Source: Cyanobium sp. NAT70 (lineage in GTDB: Bacteria; Cyanobacteriota; Cyanobacteriia; PCC-6307; Cyanobiaceae). Taken from it: a stretch of DNA of 44,940 bases. How positions within the stretch are numbered: the first letter of the stretch is position 1; each line of letters begins with the position of its first letter. The position numbers were made by a program, and so were the translations under genes. Below, piece after piece: positions 1 to 12,369 of this stretch. Below the pieces are notes generated by a model that saw nothing but the letters and a program-made list of their open reading frames with translations, did not search any database and was not told the DNA's origin. Location of the stretch: positions 1-44,940 of the forward strand of contig NZVB01000036.1 in assembly GCA_002701375.1 (NCBI GenBank). Direction: 5' to 3'.

Positions 1-44
1 GCTTCGGCGTCCGCGTTGATGATCGAGTTGGAGACGATGCTCAT
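1..44 (-). CDS. apcA: Allophycocyanin alpha subunit, N-terminal fragment (truncated by window edge)
   Basis: Reverse complement of 1-44 reads MSIVSNSIINADAEA, typical ApcA N-terminus; lies downstream of apcE as expected for the apcE-apcA locus. Confidence 0.85.
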   Translation of the reverse strand, partial: MSIVSNSIINADAE

Positions 45-373
45 GCAGTTCTGCCTCGAAACAAGCGGCCGCCCGTAGGAGACCGGTATCCGGTGAATAG
101 GGGTGATCCAAAATGGATCAAGTCTCAGACTAAGGGCTGAGAGCCTTGAACTAGTCGGGCGGTCACGCAGTTGTTTACAACGTTCAACAAGGAAGGTTGC
201 GACCCCGCGGATGCGTCGTCCAGTTCTGCCGACTGTGAAGTCAGCTGAGGCATTCTGTGGCAAGACGCGCATGGTCAAGCTTGCCGGGTAACAGTTCTTC
301 ACTGCCCTGGTTGATCCTCCAGAGCGGTTGCCCTGCAATGCGTCCGGAGGATGCGGTGACGTGTATCGGCTCA

Positions 374-411
374 TAAAAAAAGGCCCTGTTGGAACAAGGC
401 TCCAACAGGGC
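374..411 (-). terminator. Rho-independent terminator/attenuator between apcE and apcA
   Basis: On the minus strand: gccctgttgga-gccttgt-tccaacagggc followed by ctttttttat; 11-bp perfect stem plus U tract. Confidence 0.8.
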
Positions 412-454
412 TGGTTGATAACAACCACGCATGATTTGTACGTTTTTAGATGTA

Positions 455-3400
455 CTAGATCGCTGAATTTGTTGGTGGATTCAGTCCTGCATTTCCTCGA
501 TAGAGCGAGGCGGTGCGGATGAGTGTCGATTGAGGTTGACCAGCTGTTGTCAACATGCCATCAACGCGTGGGACGGCATGTTGATCTGAACGTAGATCAA
601 GCATGTTGAGCACAGCTTGACCTTGACCTTCGCTGGCTCGGATACGGACGAAATCAGCGACTTCACTGGTGCTGGCAGCTCTGCCAAGCAGAGCCAGACC
701 CGCTGCAGCTGCTGCTCGCAGGGGCGCCATGCGAGAGAGTCTGTTTTGGAAAAGATCGCTCATCGCAACAGCTTCAATGAAACCGGCAAGATTGATGTCT
801 TGATTGCGAAGTCTGGATTCAGCACTCGTGAGTCGTTCATTGTCGAGTGGGACTCGATTGAGCAATTGTCGATAGGTCTGATCAACAGCATTGCTCAAGT
901 CCTGTTCGGAGAAGGGGGGCTTCAGTTCGATGGCCATTGGAAGGCCTGAGCGGCGGCGATAGCCCGAGGCGTCAGCGCTATTCAGGGCAACGCTCAAGCC
1001 TCGATTCGGGCCTTCCCCTGGCAGGGTTGGTCGAAACGCCTTTTGGAAGCCGGTCGCTGGTGACCAACTCATCGGAGAGGATTGTCCCTTTGTATCGACT
1101 GACGGGACGTAGGGATCGAGTTGAGGTGCAGTAACGGTTGAAATTGGGGCTGGGATGCTGTCTTCTCGCTCATCCCGCAGTGACGTGAAAGGCATCCGCC
1201 CTTCAGCAATCGCCAATTGCACCTGCAGCAGACGGTCACCATCTGCTGCATCACGGCGCTCAAACATGTTTCGAACAGCTGCCCGCTGGCCTTCGTTGGC
1301 TCGAATGGCCAGGAACTGAGCCACCTCCGAAGGTGTGGCCGTGCGACCGAGCAACGCCAGGCTGGCTGCTGCACCGGCTCGCAGCGGTGCCAATCGGGAG
1401 AGTTTGTTTTGGAAGAGATCGCTCAACGCGACAGCTTCAATGAAGCCGGCGAGGTTGATGTCTTGATTGCGCAGCTTGGATTCAGCGCTCGTAAGCCGTT
1501 CGTTGTCCAGTGGCACACGATTGAGCAGTTGGCGGTAAGTCTCTTCAATCGCTCTGATCAGGTTCTCTTCGCTGAATGGTGGTTTCAGCTCGATTGCTGA
1601 CGGGATTCCAATCTTGCTGGCAAAGCCAGAGATGTCTTGGCTGCGAAGGGCCCTGGTGAGACGTGCATCGGGGACTTCCGGTGACGCAGATCCCCTGAAG
1701 CCGATTTTTGCTGACCAAGTTTGCGTTTTTGGTCCTGCGGAACCACTGATGTATTGCGTTAGGTCGAGCGAGACAGATCGTGGATCAGGCTTTTTAGTGC
1801 TGAAGGGCTTCGTCCATGAGGGGCCGGACGGGGACTGAAGATTCCTTGGGGTGAGATCAGCGGATGTCTTCAGCTGATCCTTCTGCTTGGGTTCTGGCCT
1901 GGTAACAGGAGTTTCCACAGCCACAGCTTGGAGATCGATGGGCTGTTTCCAGGTCGGAGCACGGCGTGTGTTGAGATCTCCAGGGGTGATAAACCGCTCG
2001 TAAGGAACCGTGTCAGAACCGAAGCATTCTGCGTATTCAGGGCTGTCAATCAGTGCATCGACGACCCCATAAAACCCTTGTCGTGCCGCGGTGTCGAAGA
2101 GAGCATCGATCTCCCAACGGCCGAAGGTGGGACGGCCCAGCAAACGGCGATGCATCACCTCAATCGCCTTGACGATGTAAAGACCACTCCAATAGCGACG
2201 TCGGAAGGCATCAGAGCGCGCAATCGACCGCACAAAATCACGCAAGCTGATGTTGCCGTTTTCAAGGCGGGCTTCTTCGGATGTCAAACGTTCTCCGGCA
2301 TAGCCAGCGTTGCCCAACACCTGCACGTAAACAGCGTTGATCACAGCTTGAGTGCTGGATTCGGTCTGGCGAATGCTGGGTAGGCCGCTACTGCTGGGGC
2401 GAACGGTTCCCCCGGTGGAGATCTGCTGAAGCCGGACGACCCGTGGGCCAACCTTGCGAGGGCGAGAGCTGCGGAATTCAGCGCTATCAATCTGACCAGG
2501 GCTGGCCAGACCGTTGCTCACAAGTAGACGTCTGCTGTCATAGCCATAAGGAGCAGGGCGGGTTGCTACAGAGGCTGTTCCACTGGGGAAGATTGCACCG
2601 TATTGATTGCCAACAGGATCATTTCCACCACCGTAAACATGTTGATCAGCAAAGGGTTGTCGATACGACGCGTAGAGGGTGATGTATTGAGGAGAACCCT
2701 CAAATGGTGCGCTGAAATTGAACAACTTGCGATTTGACCCCCAGCCAGCACTTTCTTGTGCTTCCTCACCGAGACCACGGATGTAGGGAACGGTCTCCTC
2801 GCCAAAACATCGTGCGTATTCTCCTGAGTTACACAACACGTCGACAAGACCATTCAGACCTTGATCGCTGAGGATTGAAAAGGCCTGCCTGAACTCTTCG
2901 AGGGAGCTGATGCCCCGTCCAAGAAAGTGGCGATAAGCCAGTTCAACGACTCGGCTGTTCACAAACCGGTCATGAAACTGTTGGCGATATTCCTTACTAC
3001 GTCCCAAGGCGCGGATGAATTCGCGCATCGAAATCTGTCCCTTCGCGACCTGGCTGGCTTGGGAGGGGCATGGAATTTGGGAATATCCCTTCGCGATATC
3101 ACGTTCAAACACCTGGCGGTAGGCGGCTCGAATCACTTCTGCTTTTTCAGCACCGGAGAGGCCAGGACGCATGTCAAACCGCTGTGCCCCCTCCGAGGCA
3201 AGGGCATAGATAGCGGGCAGCTGAAGCCCTTGTTGCACACTGCTCCCTTGTCGCTGTCGGGTGCTTGGAGTGGCGATAGCCAACTCTTGCAGGAGCACGT
3301 TGAAACAATCAATCGCCAGCTGGCGTGATTCGGGTCTGTCGGCCAGCAGTTCTGCCGTTGCGGCGCGCATCTCCTGAAGCGCCACATTGGTCGCGGCAAG

Positions 3401-4018
3401 AGAGCAATTCTTCAGGAGTAAATCGCGAAGTCCGCGTGTATTGACGGCCAAAATGCTGGGGTCGCCCGCGACGAGGGCATAACCCACGTAGCGCAAGAAC
3501 CAACCCATATCGCGCACAGATTTGCGCATGAAGGCCGGACCATATTTCGCCACGCTAATTGCTGTAAATCCCGTGGGGATCACGACTCTTACGTCAGCAT
3601 CACCACCACCGACATCAAATAATCTGGTGAGGAAGTTGCCGCGTTTGCTCGCACCGCTGGCGCCGGTGAAGGTGCGGGTCGATGCTTCGAAGGCTGCCTG
3701 ATCAGAGGCCAGGGGGATCCCTTCCTTCGAGGTTGGGACTTCTCCTGTACTGAGCGGTGTTTCCAGGAAGGACAACGGAGTGCCTCCCACAAAAATGCGG
3801 TTGGCCGCGCGAGCCACGATCGCTTCCGCATTGGCCGCGATGATCTTTGAGGCTTCAAGCCTGTCTTGACCGCTGCGAAAGAAGGTGACGAGTGTGTCCA
3901 GCTCACCGCCATCAGGGAAACGATCCTGCTGCTCGGCCTGACGAACGCTTGAGAGCGGCAGGGTGTCGTACAGCTGGGGCGACACCCGCGGGCTGCCACT
4001 GCTGGCGGTCACTGTCAT
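455..4018 (-). CDS. apcE: Phycobilisome core-membrane linker polypeptide (ApcE/LCM) with several linker repeats
   Basis: Translation MTVTASSGSPRVSPQLYDTLPLSSVRQAEQQDRF...; phycobiliprotein-like N-terminal domain then PBS linker repeats (VINAVYVQVLGNAGY..., TYRQLLNRVPLDNERLTSAES...). Start moved from 4105 to the internal ATG at 4018. Confidence 0.93.
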   Translation of the reverse strand: MTVTASSGSPRVSPQLYDTLPLSSVRQAEQQDRFPDGGELDTLVTFFRSGQDRLEASKIIAANAEAIVARAANRIFVGGTPLSFLETPLSTGEVPTSKEGIPLASDQAAFEASTRTFTGASGASKRGNFLTRLFDVGGGDADVRVVIPTGFTAISVAKYGPAFMRKSVRDMGWFLRYVGYALVAGDPSILAVNTRGLRDLLLKNCSLAATNVALQEMRAATAELLADRPESRQLAIDCFNVLLQELAIATPSTRQRQGSSVQQGLQLPAIYALASEGAQRFDMRPGLSGAEKAEVIRAAYRQVFERDIAKGYSQIPCPSQASQVAKGQISMREFIRALGRSKEYRQQFHDRFVNSRVVELAYRHFLGRGISSLEEFRQAFSILSDQGLNGLVDVLCNSGEYARCFGEETVPYIRGLGEEAQESAGWGSNRKLFNFSAPFEGSPQYITLYASYRQPFADQHVYGGGNDPVGNQYGAIFPSGTASVATRPAPYGYDSRRLLVSNGLASPGQIDSAEFRSSRPRKVGPRVVRLQQISTGGTVRPSSSGLPSIRQTESSTQAVINAVYVQVLGNAGYAGERLTSEEARLENGNISLRDFVRSIARSDAFRRRYWSGLYIVKAIEVMHRRLLGRPTFGRWEIDALFDTAARQGFYGVVDALIDSPEYAECFGSDTVPYERFITPGDLNTRRAPTWKQPIDLQAVAVETPVTRPEPKQKDQLKTSADLTPRNLQSPSGPSWTKPFSTKKPDPRSVSLDLTQYISGSAGPKTQTWSAKIGFRGSASPEVPDARLTRALRSQDISGFASKIGIPSAIELKPPFSEENLIRAIEETYRQLLNRVPLDNERLTSAESKLRNQDINLAGFIEAVALSDLFQNKLSRLAPLRAGAAASLALLGRTATPSEVAQFLAIRANEGQRAAVRNMFERRDAADGDRLLQVQLAIAEGRMPFTSLRDEREDSIPAPISTVTAPQLDPYVPSVDTKGQSSPMSWSPATGFQKAFRPTLPGEGPNRGLSVALNSADASGYRRRSGLPMAIELKPPFSEQDLSNAVDQTYRQLLNRVPLDNERLTSAESRLRNQDINLAGFIEAVAMSDLFQNRLSRMAPLRAAAAAGLALLGRAASTSEVADFVRIRASEGQGQAVLNMLDLRSDQHAVPRVDGMLTTAGQPQSTLIRTASLYRGNAGLNPPTNSAI

Positions 4019-4162
4019 CGACGGAAGCAAGCCGGATCGCGTCACGTTACGGCTGGCTGGCTTGTCGCTAGGAAGGCCATGAACAAATGTTTGCAGGCCT
4101 TGCACTGGATTCGTTGCCAGGAGACCCCAGCGTGAAAAGCTCGGAGCAGCAGGATCAATCGG

Positions 4163-5332
4163 ATGGCAGCGATGCAGCCAAGTGATGCCGCTACTCCGGT
4201 GGTGAGTGCGTTTTACGACTGTTTCCCCTTCCCTGGGGATCCCTTACAAGACGGGCCTCCACCTGGATATAACTGGCGTTGGTGCCATCGCAGCGTGATG
4301 GCTGCAGTGCATGGCGTCTTGCTGCAGGGGATGGATGCCCCTCGGATTTTGGATGCCGGTTGTGGAACTGGCGTCAGCACGGATTACCTGTGTCATCTCA
4401 ATCCAGATGCCGAGGTGCTGGCGGTTGATATCAGTGAGGGTGCACTGGATGTTGCCAAGGAGCGTCTGAAGCGTTCAGGTGCTGAAACGTGCGTACGCGG
4501 TTTGCGTCAGGAGCAACGAAGCCTGTTGGACCTGGCAGGCGAGGGGCCGTTTGATTACATCAATTCAGTTGGAGTCCTCCATCATTTGGATCAACCGATG
4601 GCTGGCCTTGAGGCTTTGGCCGGCCTGTTAGCGCCCTGCGGTCTGCTTCACCTCTTCTTATATGCCGATGCAGGGCGTTGGGAGATTCATCGCACTCAGC
4701 AGGCTCTCAATCTCTTAGGAGTGGGGACTGGTTTGGAAGGCCTGCGATTGGGTCGTCAGTTGTTCGAGACCCTTCCGGCGGAGAATCGCTTGCGTCGACA
4801 GCACGAACAACGTTGGGCTGTTGATTGTGCTGCAGATGCCAATTTTGCGGATATGTATCTCCACCCTCAGGAGACCAGTTTCAATTTGGGCCGCCTGTTC
4901 TCATTCATCGAGCACGGAGGCCTTCATTTTGCCGGGTTCTCCAATCCTGAGGTCTGGAATCCATCTCGGTTGCTTCACGGTGAACTGTTAGCGCGAGCAA
5001 AAGCATTACCTCCTCAACAGCAATGGGCTCTGATCGAGCAGCTTGATCCTGAGATCAGTCATTTCGAGTTTTTTCTCTCTGCCGCTCCAATCCAGCCACA
5101 GGTTTGGGGCGATGCGGCGCTCCAAGCTGCTACGGCAGTTCGTCAGCCTTGCCTCTGGGGGGAACCAGATCCGATTCTTGGCCTGAACATGGAGCCACTT
5201 CAGCTCACTTCAGAGGCGAAGAAACTCCTGCGTGCGTTGCCTGATCAGCCGGAAACTCCCCTTGGAGAACTGGCTGAACCAGATTTGATTCGGGATCTTG
5301 TTGACCGACAGCTCATCTTGCTGCGGGCTTGA
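4163..5332 (+). CDS. Class I SAM-dependent methyltransferase
   Basis: ILDAGCGTGVSTDYLCHLNPDAEVLAVDIS motif I and INSVGVLHHL motif. Confidence 0.88.
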   Translation: MAAMQPSDAATPVVSAFYDCFPFPGDPLQDGPPPGYNWRWCHRSVMAAVHGVLLQGMDAPRILDAGCGTGVSTDYLCHLNPDAEVLAVDISEGALDVAKERLKRSGAETCVRGLRQEQRSLLDLAGEGPFDYINSVGVLHHLDQPMAGLEALAGLLAPCGLLHLFLYADAGRWEIHRTQQALNLLGVGTGLEGLRLGRQLFETLPAENRLRRQHEQRWAVDCAADANFADMYLHPQETSFNLGRLFSFIEHGGLHFAGFSNPEVWNPSRLLHGELLARAKALPPQQQWALIEQLDPEISHFEFFLSAAPIQPQVWGDAALQAATAVRQPCLWGEPDPILGLNMEPLQLTSEAKKLLRALPDQPETPLGELAEPDLIRDLVDRQLILLRA

Positions 5333-5345
5333 TCCTGAAGAACGC

Positions 5346-5720
5346 GTGATAGATTCCGCGCGCCATTTCAGGCGGCGTTTGGAGGATTTCTACAGACTTC
5401 AGCGCAGTCTGCTGCTTTCCACCGTCTTGGTGTCTGTGATCACGGTTTCGATCGTGGCCATCACCATCAATTTGTCGGTGGCGTGCAGTGTGTTAGTGGG
5501 TGCAAGCGCCGGACTTTTGTACGTGCGACTCCTTGCCCGCAGCGTGGCCAGGCTCAGTGAACAGTCCCGTGGGCTGGGGCGATTTCAATTGGTGGTTCCA
5601 ACACTGCTTGTTGTTGGCGCTGCCAAATTTCCCCAGCTTGATCTGTTGCCTGCTTTCTTGGGATTTCTTCTCTACAAGCCCGCCTTGATTCTTCAGCAGG
5701 TTTATGACCGCTGGAGCTGA
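5346..5720 (+). CDS. atp1: ATP synthase protein I (small membrane protein at head of atp operon)
   Basis: Hydrophobic protein immediately upstream of subunit a; GTG start at 5346 (VIDSARHFRRRLEDFYRLQ...) preferred over the longer ORF overlapping the methyltransferase. Confidence 0.75.
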   Translation: MIDSARHFRRRLEDFYRLQRSLLLSTVLVSVITVSIVAITINLSVACSVLVGASAGLLYVRLLARSVARLSEQSRGLGRFQLVVPTLLVVGAAKFPQLDLLPAFLGFLLYKPALILQQVYDRWS

Positions 5721-5738
5721 GCACTTTTCTTTGCACCC

Positions 5739-6464
5739 ATGGCTTTACTGCCCCCAACACTGCCACTTGCCCAACTCGAGGTTGGTCGTCATCTGTATTG
5801 GCAGATAGGTGGCATCCACTTGCACGGCCAGGTTTTCTTGAGCTCGTGGATTTTGATTGGAGTTCTGATGGCATTTGTAGTCCTTGGAACGCGTGGTATG
5901 CAACGCGATCCAATTGGACTCCAAAACCTTTTAGAGCTTTCATGGGGCTTTCTTCGTGATATTGCCCGTGACAATATTGGCGAAAAGCATTACAGAGATT
6001 GGCTCCCATTCGTGGGAACCTTGTTTCTGTTCATCTTCTTCAGTAATTGGGGTGGTGCACTAATCCCCTGGAAAGTTTTCGAGCTTCCTGATGGAGAGCT
6101 AGGGGCTCCTACAGTGGATATCAACACAACTGTCGCGATGGCATTGTTGGTTTCCTTGGCATATTTCTATGCCGGATTAAGTCGCAAAGGCCTTCGGTTC
6201 TTTGAACTTTATGTGGAGCCAACACCAATTATGCTCCCATTTAAGATTATTGAGGAATTCACCAAGCCCCTGTCCCTTTCTTTCCGTTTGTTCGGAAACA
6301 TTCTGGCGGACGAGCTAGCAGTTGCTGTGCTTGTCTACCTAGTGCCTCTTTTTATACCTCTTCCTGTCATGCTTTTAGGTTTGTTTACCAGTGCTATTCA
6401 GGCGATGATTTTTGCAACTCTTGCAGCCTTCTACATCGGTGAGGGCCTCCACGAGTTCCATTAA
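5739..6464 (+). CDS. atpB: F0F1 ATP synthase subunit a
   Basis: [21 protein letters not shown]...; [19 protein letters not shown] motif. Confidence 0.95.
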   Translation: MALLPPTLPLAQLEVGRHLYWQIGGIHLHGQVFLSSWILIGVLMAFVVLGTRGMQRDPIGLQNLLELSWGFLRDIARDNIGEKHYRDWLPFVGTLFLFIFFSNWGGALIPWKVFELPDGELGAPTVDINTTVAMALLVSLAYFYAGLSRKGLRFFELYVEPTPIMLPFKIIEEFTKPLSLSFRLFGNILADELAVAVLVYLVPLFIPLPVMLLGLFTSAIQAMIFATLAAFYIGEGLHEFH

Positions 6465-6468
6465 ATAG

Positions 6469-6879
<411 letters not shown>

Positions 6880-6951
6880 ATATCACAAGGGGATGGCTTG
6901 ACTTCCATCCCTTGATTTTCACCATCTCGCTTCTTTTTACCGCATCCTTCC

Positions 6952-7419
6952 ATGACCTGGCTTCTCTTTGCTGAAGCAGGTGTTCCGGAGGGGGGTCTCT
7001 TTGACCTCGATGCCACTTTGCCCTTGATGGCAGTACAAGTGGTTCTCCTCACCTACATCCTCAATTCCCTCTTCTTTCGTCCGGTCAGCAAGGTCGTAGA
7101 AGATCGAGAGGGGTATATCTCAACAAGCCGCGCTGATGCCAAGCAGAAGCTGGCTCAAGTCGAGAAGCTTGAAGCCGACCTGTCGGAACAATTGAAGGGT
7201 GCACGGCAGGCTGCGCAGTCCGTCATTGTCGCTGCTGAAAAAGAAGTAGACAATCTCTATCGCGAGGCGCTGGCCCAAGCGGAAGCTGAAGCCAATCGCA
7301 CCAAAGAGGAGAGTCGACGAGCGATTGACGCTGAGAGCGAATCCGCGCGGACAAAGCTTCAGGGACAAGTCGATCAGCTCAGCAACAAGATTATTGACCG
7401 TCTGCTGTCTGCCAGATGA
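6952..7419 (+). CDS. atpG: F0F1 ATP synthase subunit b'
   Basis: One TM plus long charged helix; position upstream of subunit b in cyanobacterial operon order. Confidence 0.9.
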   Translation: MTWLLFAEAGVPEGGLFDLDATLPLMAVQVVLLTYILNSLFFRPVSKVVEDREGYISTSRADAKQKLAQVEKLEADLSEQLKGARQAAQSVIVAAEKEVDNLYREALAQAEAEANRTKEESRRAIDAESESARTKLQGQVDQLSNKIIDRLLSAR

Positions 7420-7898
7420 CACTTAATTTCAACATCTTTGAGACCAACCTGATCAACCTGGCCATTGTTATTGCGGTCTTGGTCTGGTTCTTGAAAGGTT
7501 TCCTTGGCGGCATTCTTGAGCGCCGTCGCACTGAGATTCTGCAGGACTTGCAGGATGCTGAGTCCCGCCTCAAAACAGCTACTGAGGAGCTCGGCAAGGC
7601 TCAAGCTGAACTGGCTGCTGCTCAGCAGAAAGCTGAACGGATTCGTCTGGATGGCGAAGCTCGTGCTGCCTCGATTCGGCAGGAGGGTGAGAAGCGCACC
7701 ATCTCTGTGATGGCTTCCATCAAAGAAGGTGCAGCCGCTGATGCTGGTGCTGAGGCGTTCAGAATGAAAGAAGCTCTGCGGCGTGAAGCCGCGCTTGAAG
7801 CGATTAATAAGGTGTTGAACGATCTTCCAGGACGTCTCGATGACCAGGCTCAGGCTCGGCTCATTGATGCATCTATCGCCAACCTGAGGGACGCCTGA
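7416..7898 (+). CDS. atpF: F0F1 ATP synthase subunit b
   Basis: [33 protein letters not shown] overlap with b'. Confidence 0.92.
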   Translation: MTLNFNIFETNLINLAIVIAVLVWFLKGFLGGILERRRTEILQDLQDAESRLKTATEELGKAQAELAAAQQKAERIRLDGEARAASIRQEGEKRTISVMASIKEGAAADAGAEAFRMKEALRREAALEAINKVLNDLPGRLDDQAQARLIDASIANLRDA

Positions 7899-8446
7899 TG
7901 CCTCTTCTCAATTCCTTGGCAACTCCTTACGCCGAAGCGCTTTTGCAGGTCACCGAGGCCCGCAATGAGTCCGGAGTCGCTGCCAGTCAATGCAAAGACC
8001 TTCTGGACGTCTGGAATCAATCCTCTGATTTCAGAGATGCCATGATCTCGCCTGTCTTGGAGCCCGCAGCCAAGAAGCAGGCCATCGAAAGTCTTCTTGG
8101 TGATCAGATCACACCATCTGTGATGAATCTGCTCAAGGTCCTTGCTGATCGTCAGCGTCTGCAGGCTTTTGATGCAGTGATGCTGCGCTTTCTCGAACTG
8201 TATCGGGAGCAGCAGGGCATTACTTTGGCGCACGTCCGTTCGGCTCAGCCGCTCTCTGAACAGCAGCAGGCTGCTCTTTCAAGCAAGGTGCAGGCCATGG
8301 CCGGCACCGACAAGGTCGATATCGACCTCAGTGTTGATCCAGGTCTCATCGGCGGGTTCGTCGTGAGTCTCGGATCCCAGGTGATTGACGCCAGCCTGTC
8401 AGGCCAGGTCCGTCGCCTTGGTTTGGCCCTCGCCAAGGCGAGCTGA
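7898..8446 (+). CDS. atpH: F0F1 ATP synthase subunit delta
   Basis: ATPYAEALLQVTEARN...; VDPGLIGGFVVSLGSQVIDASLSGQVRRL C-terminal signature. Confidence 0.93.
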   Translation: MPLLNSLATPYAEALLQVTEARNESGVAASQCKDLLDVWNQSSDFRDAMISPVLEPAAKKQAIESLLGDQITPSVMNLLKVLADRQRLQAFDAVMLRFLELYREQQGITLAHVRSAQPLSEQQQAALSSKVQAMAGTDKVDIDLSVDPGLIGGFVVSLGSQVIDASLSGQVRRLGLALAKAS

Positions 8447-10027
<1,581 letters not shown>

Positions 10028-10039
10028 GGGGCAGTCGAC

Positions 10040-10990
10040 ATGGCAAATCTCAAGGAGATCCGGGATCGGATCAAATCCGTTAAGAACACCCGCAAGATCA
10101 CCGAAGCCATGCGACTTGTCGCCGCTGCCAAGGTGCGTCGTGCTCAGGAGCAGGTGTTGCGTAGCCGACCATTTGCGGATCGTCTTGCACGCGTGCTCGA
10201 AAACCTTCAATCGCGAATGCGTTTTGAGAGTGCCGGAGCACCATTGATGGAACAACGCCCTGTTGAAACCATCACCCTGGTTGCCGTCACTGGCGATCGT
10301 GGTCTATGTGGTGGTTACAACTCCAATATCATTAAACGCACGGAACAGCGTTTTGCCGAGCTTCAAGGCAAGGGCTATCAGGTGAAGCTGGTTGCGATTG
10401 GTCGTAAGGCGATTAGTTACTTCAACAATCGCAATTACCCCATGCAGGCCACATTCTCTGGCCTAGAGCAAGTGCCAACCGCCGATGAAGCCAACACAAT
10501 CGCAACAGATTTGTTGGCTGAATTTATTGCACAGGGGACTGATCGCGTTGAAATGATCTTCACCAAGTTCATCAACTTGGTCAGTTGCAATCCGGTTGTG
10601 CAGACTCTGTTGCCTTTGGATCCTCAGGATATTGCTGATCCTGAGGATGAGATTTTCCGTCTCACCACCAAGGATGGCCTTTTGACGGTAGAACCCTCTG
10701 GAGGGCCTGCAAATACTGAGCCTAAGATTCCTTCAGACATTGTGTTTGAACAGAGTCCTGAGCAGTTACTGAATGCATTGCTGCCCCTTTATCTGCAAAA
10801 CCAGCTGCTCCGTTCTCTTCAGGAGGCCGCGGCATCTGAGTTGGCAAGTCGGATGACAGCAATGAATAATGCCAGCGATAACGCTAAGGCTTTGGCTAAA
10901 ACACTCACTCTCGATTACAACAAGGCTCGCCAAGCTGCAATTACTCAGGAAATCCTGGAAGTTGTTGGTGGTGCTGCGGCGATGGGGTGA
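10040..10990 (+). CDS. F0F1 ATP synthase subunit gamma
   Basis: [37 protein letters not shown]-terminal [26 protein letters not shown]. Confidence 0.97.
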   Translation: MANLKEIRDRIKSVKNTRKITEAMRLVAAAKVRRAQEQVLRSRPFADRLARVLENLQSRMRFESAGAPLMEQRPVETITLVAVTGDRGLCGGYNSNIIKRTEQRFAELQGKGYQVKLVAIGRKAISYFNNRNYPMQATFSGLEQVPTADEANTIATDLLAEFIAQGTDRVEMIFTKFINLVSCNPVVQTLLPLDPQDIADPEDEIFRLTTKDGLLTVEPSGGPANTEPKIPSDIVFEQSPEQLLNALLPLYLQNQLLRSLQEAAASELASRMTAMNNASDNAKALAKTLTLDYNKARQAAITQEILEVVGGAAAMG

Positions 10991-11017
10991 TGTCCCTTTG
11001 TTCAGAGTATTGATAGC

Positions 11018-11046
11018 GCCGGCCCTAAGCAGGGCCGGCTTTTTAT
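11018..11046 (+). terminator. Rho-independent terminator of the atp operon
   Basis: gccggccc-taagca-gggccggc followed by tttttatt. Confidence 0.9.
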
Positions 11047-11064
11047 TGCTCAATGCTCGTCTGT

Positions 11065-11784
11065 TTAAATCGCCTGTGCGTTATTGAAGAGAGCGATGTC
11101 CAGATAAGCGCCACTGTCAAGCTGCGATAGATCGTCGAAACTATCCAGATTGAGTACCCCTGCGTTGCCAAGTTCTTCGAACGATGCTTCACTGAAGTGA
11201 TGTGAAGCATCGTCCTTGTCGCTAGAAGCCGCCGCTGCTTTTTTCAGGGATCGATAAAACTTTTTGAAGCTGTATTCCTTTTTGCCAAACTTTACTTTCT
11301 CGAGTTTGTGGCTTTGTTGACTTTGTTGGCCAAAAGGGTCTGCAAAAATAATCCCGATTGGCCGCCCACCGTCTTCATTTTTCAGATCGGTATACGTGAC
11401 AAGAACATCACGATCACTAATGAGGACTGTATTAACATACCCATCACCATCAGGGATTTTAACGCTTGGATTTAATGGGCTTTTCTTTGGAAAACTCACA
11501 GTGTCCTTGCCTCCTCCTCCGTCGGCGATGAATCCCCAGCTCGTGTCATTATCTTTGAAGCTGTAGATATCGTTGCCGAATCCTCCGGACATGACGGAAG
11601 GTAGGGCGGCGAATCCGCCAGCAGACTCTGGGGAATCGACTCGGATGCTGGCATTGATTAACGTGTCGTTCTTCTCACCTGTGTAGAAGCCGATTCCGCC
11701 CTCACAGCTGACTTTGTCTTTTTTCTTGGTTCCTAACTGACTCTTATAGGGGCCGAAGTCCATTGGCGGAAGGGGAGTCACCAT
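11065..11784 (-). CDS. Hypothetical protein with RTX/hemolysin-type Ca-binding-like repeats
   Basis: MSGGFGNDIYSFKDNDTSWGFIADGGGGKDTVSFP resembles GGxGxDxY/D nonapeptide turns; no strong full-length family recognised. Confidence 0.55.
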   Translation of the reverse strand: MVTPLPPMDFGPYKSQLGTKKKDKVSCEGGIGFYTGEKNDTLINASIRVDSPESAGGFAALPSVMSGGFGNDIYSFKDNDTSWGFIADGGGGKDTVSFPKKSPLNPSVKIPDGDGYVNTVLISDRDVLVTYTDLKNEDGGRPIGIIFADPFGQQSQQSHKLEKVKFGKKEYSFKKFYRSLKKAAAASSDKDDASHHFSEASFEELGNAGVLNLDSFDDLSQLDSGAYLDIALFNNAQAI

Positions 11785-12369
11785 AACGACTGGATCTGAT
11801 ACTCAATCCATACAATCATGCCAACGTCTACGATTTGGTTTTAAGAATTACTAAAATTCTTATGCATCTCTACATTGCTGGTTCTTTGAGCTGAATTGTC
11901 TTGACGTATTCGCATCGAGCCTAGGGGGATTTCTGATGCTGACGGTTTTAATTTCCTTCCTTGAGCGCAGCGATTTGGCTGCCTCGTCAGAGACCTTAGA
12001 GGTGCCCTTGATCATCACAGAGGCAGCTTATGCACCTGGACTAAGCAGTCTTGGATCGCTCAACGCTGTCAGCGTGAATATGTCGTTGCCCTCCATAAAT
12101 CTGCCTTCAAAAAGACTTTAAAGCTTTCATTTTTGAGTTTATTATAGGCACTTGCCAAATCATATCATGAGCTTTTCTGCCTTCTGGAGCCATCTTGGTG
12201 CTTTGAAGTGTGCCAAGTGCTGTTGATTGGATTCAAAAATAATGCGGTTTTAGTGGCCAGATTGCCCTTGCGCAAGGCTTATTTAGTTCGTGCTTCGATA
12301 TTGTTTAAATGGACATAAGATTGTCTTTTTTCTCAGTCTTGTTAAGATAACAACCTGTAGTTATTGTGT

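Noticed and set aside
617-2682. Series of plus-strand ORFs opposite apcE
   Set aside because: All lie within apcE on the opposite strand, with no family resemblance.
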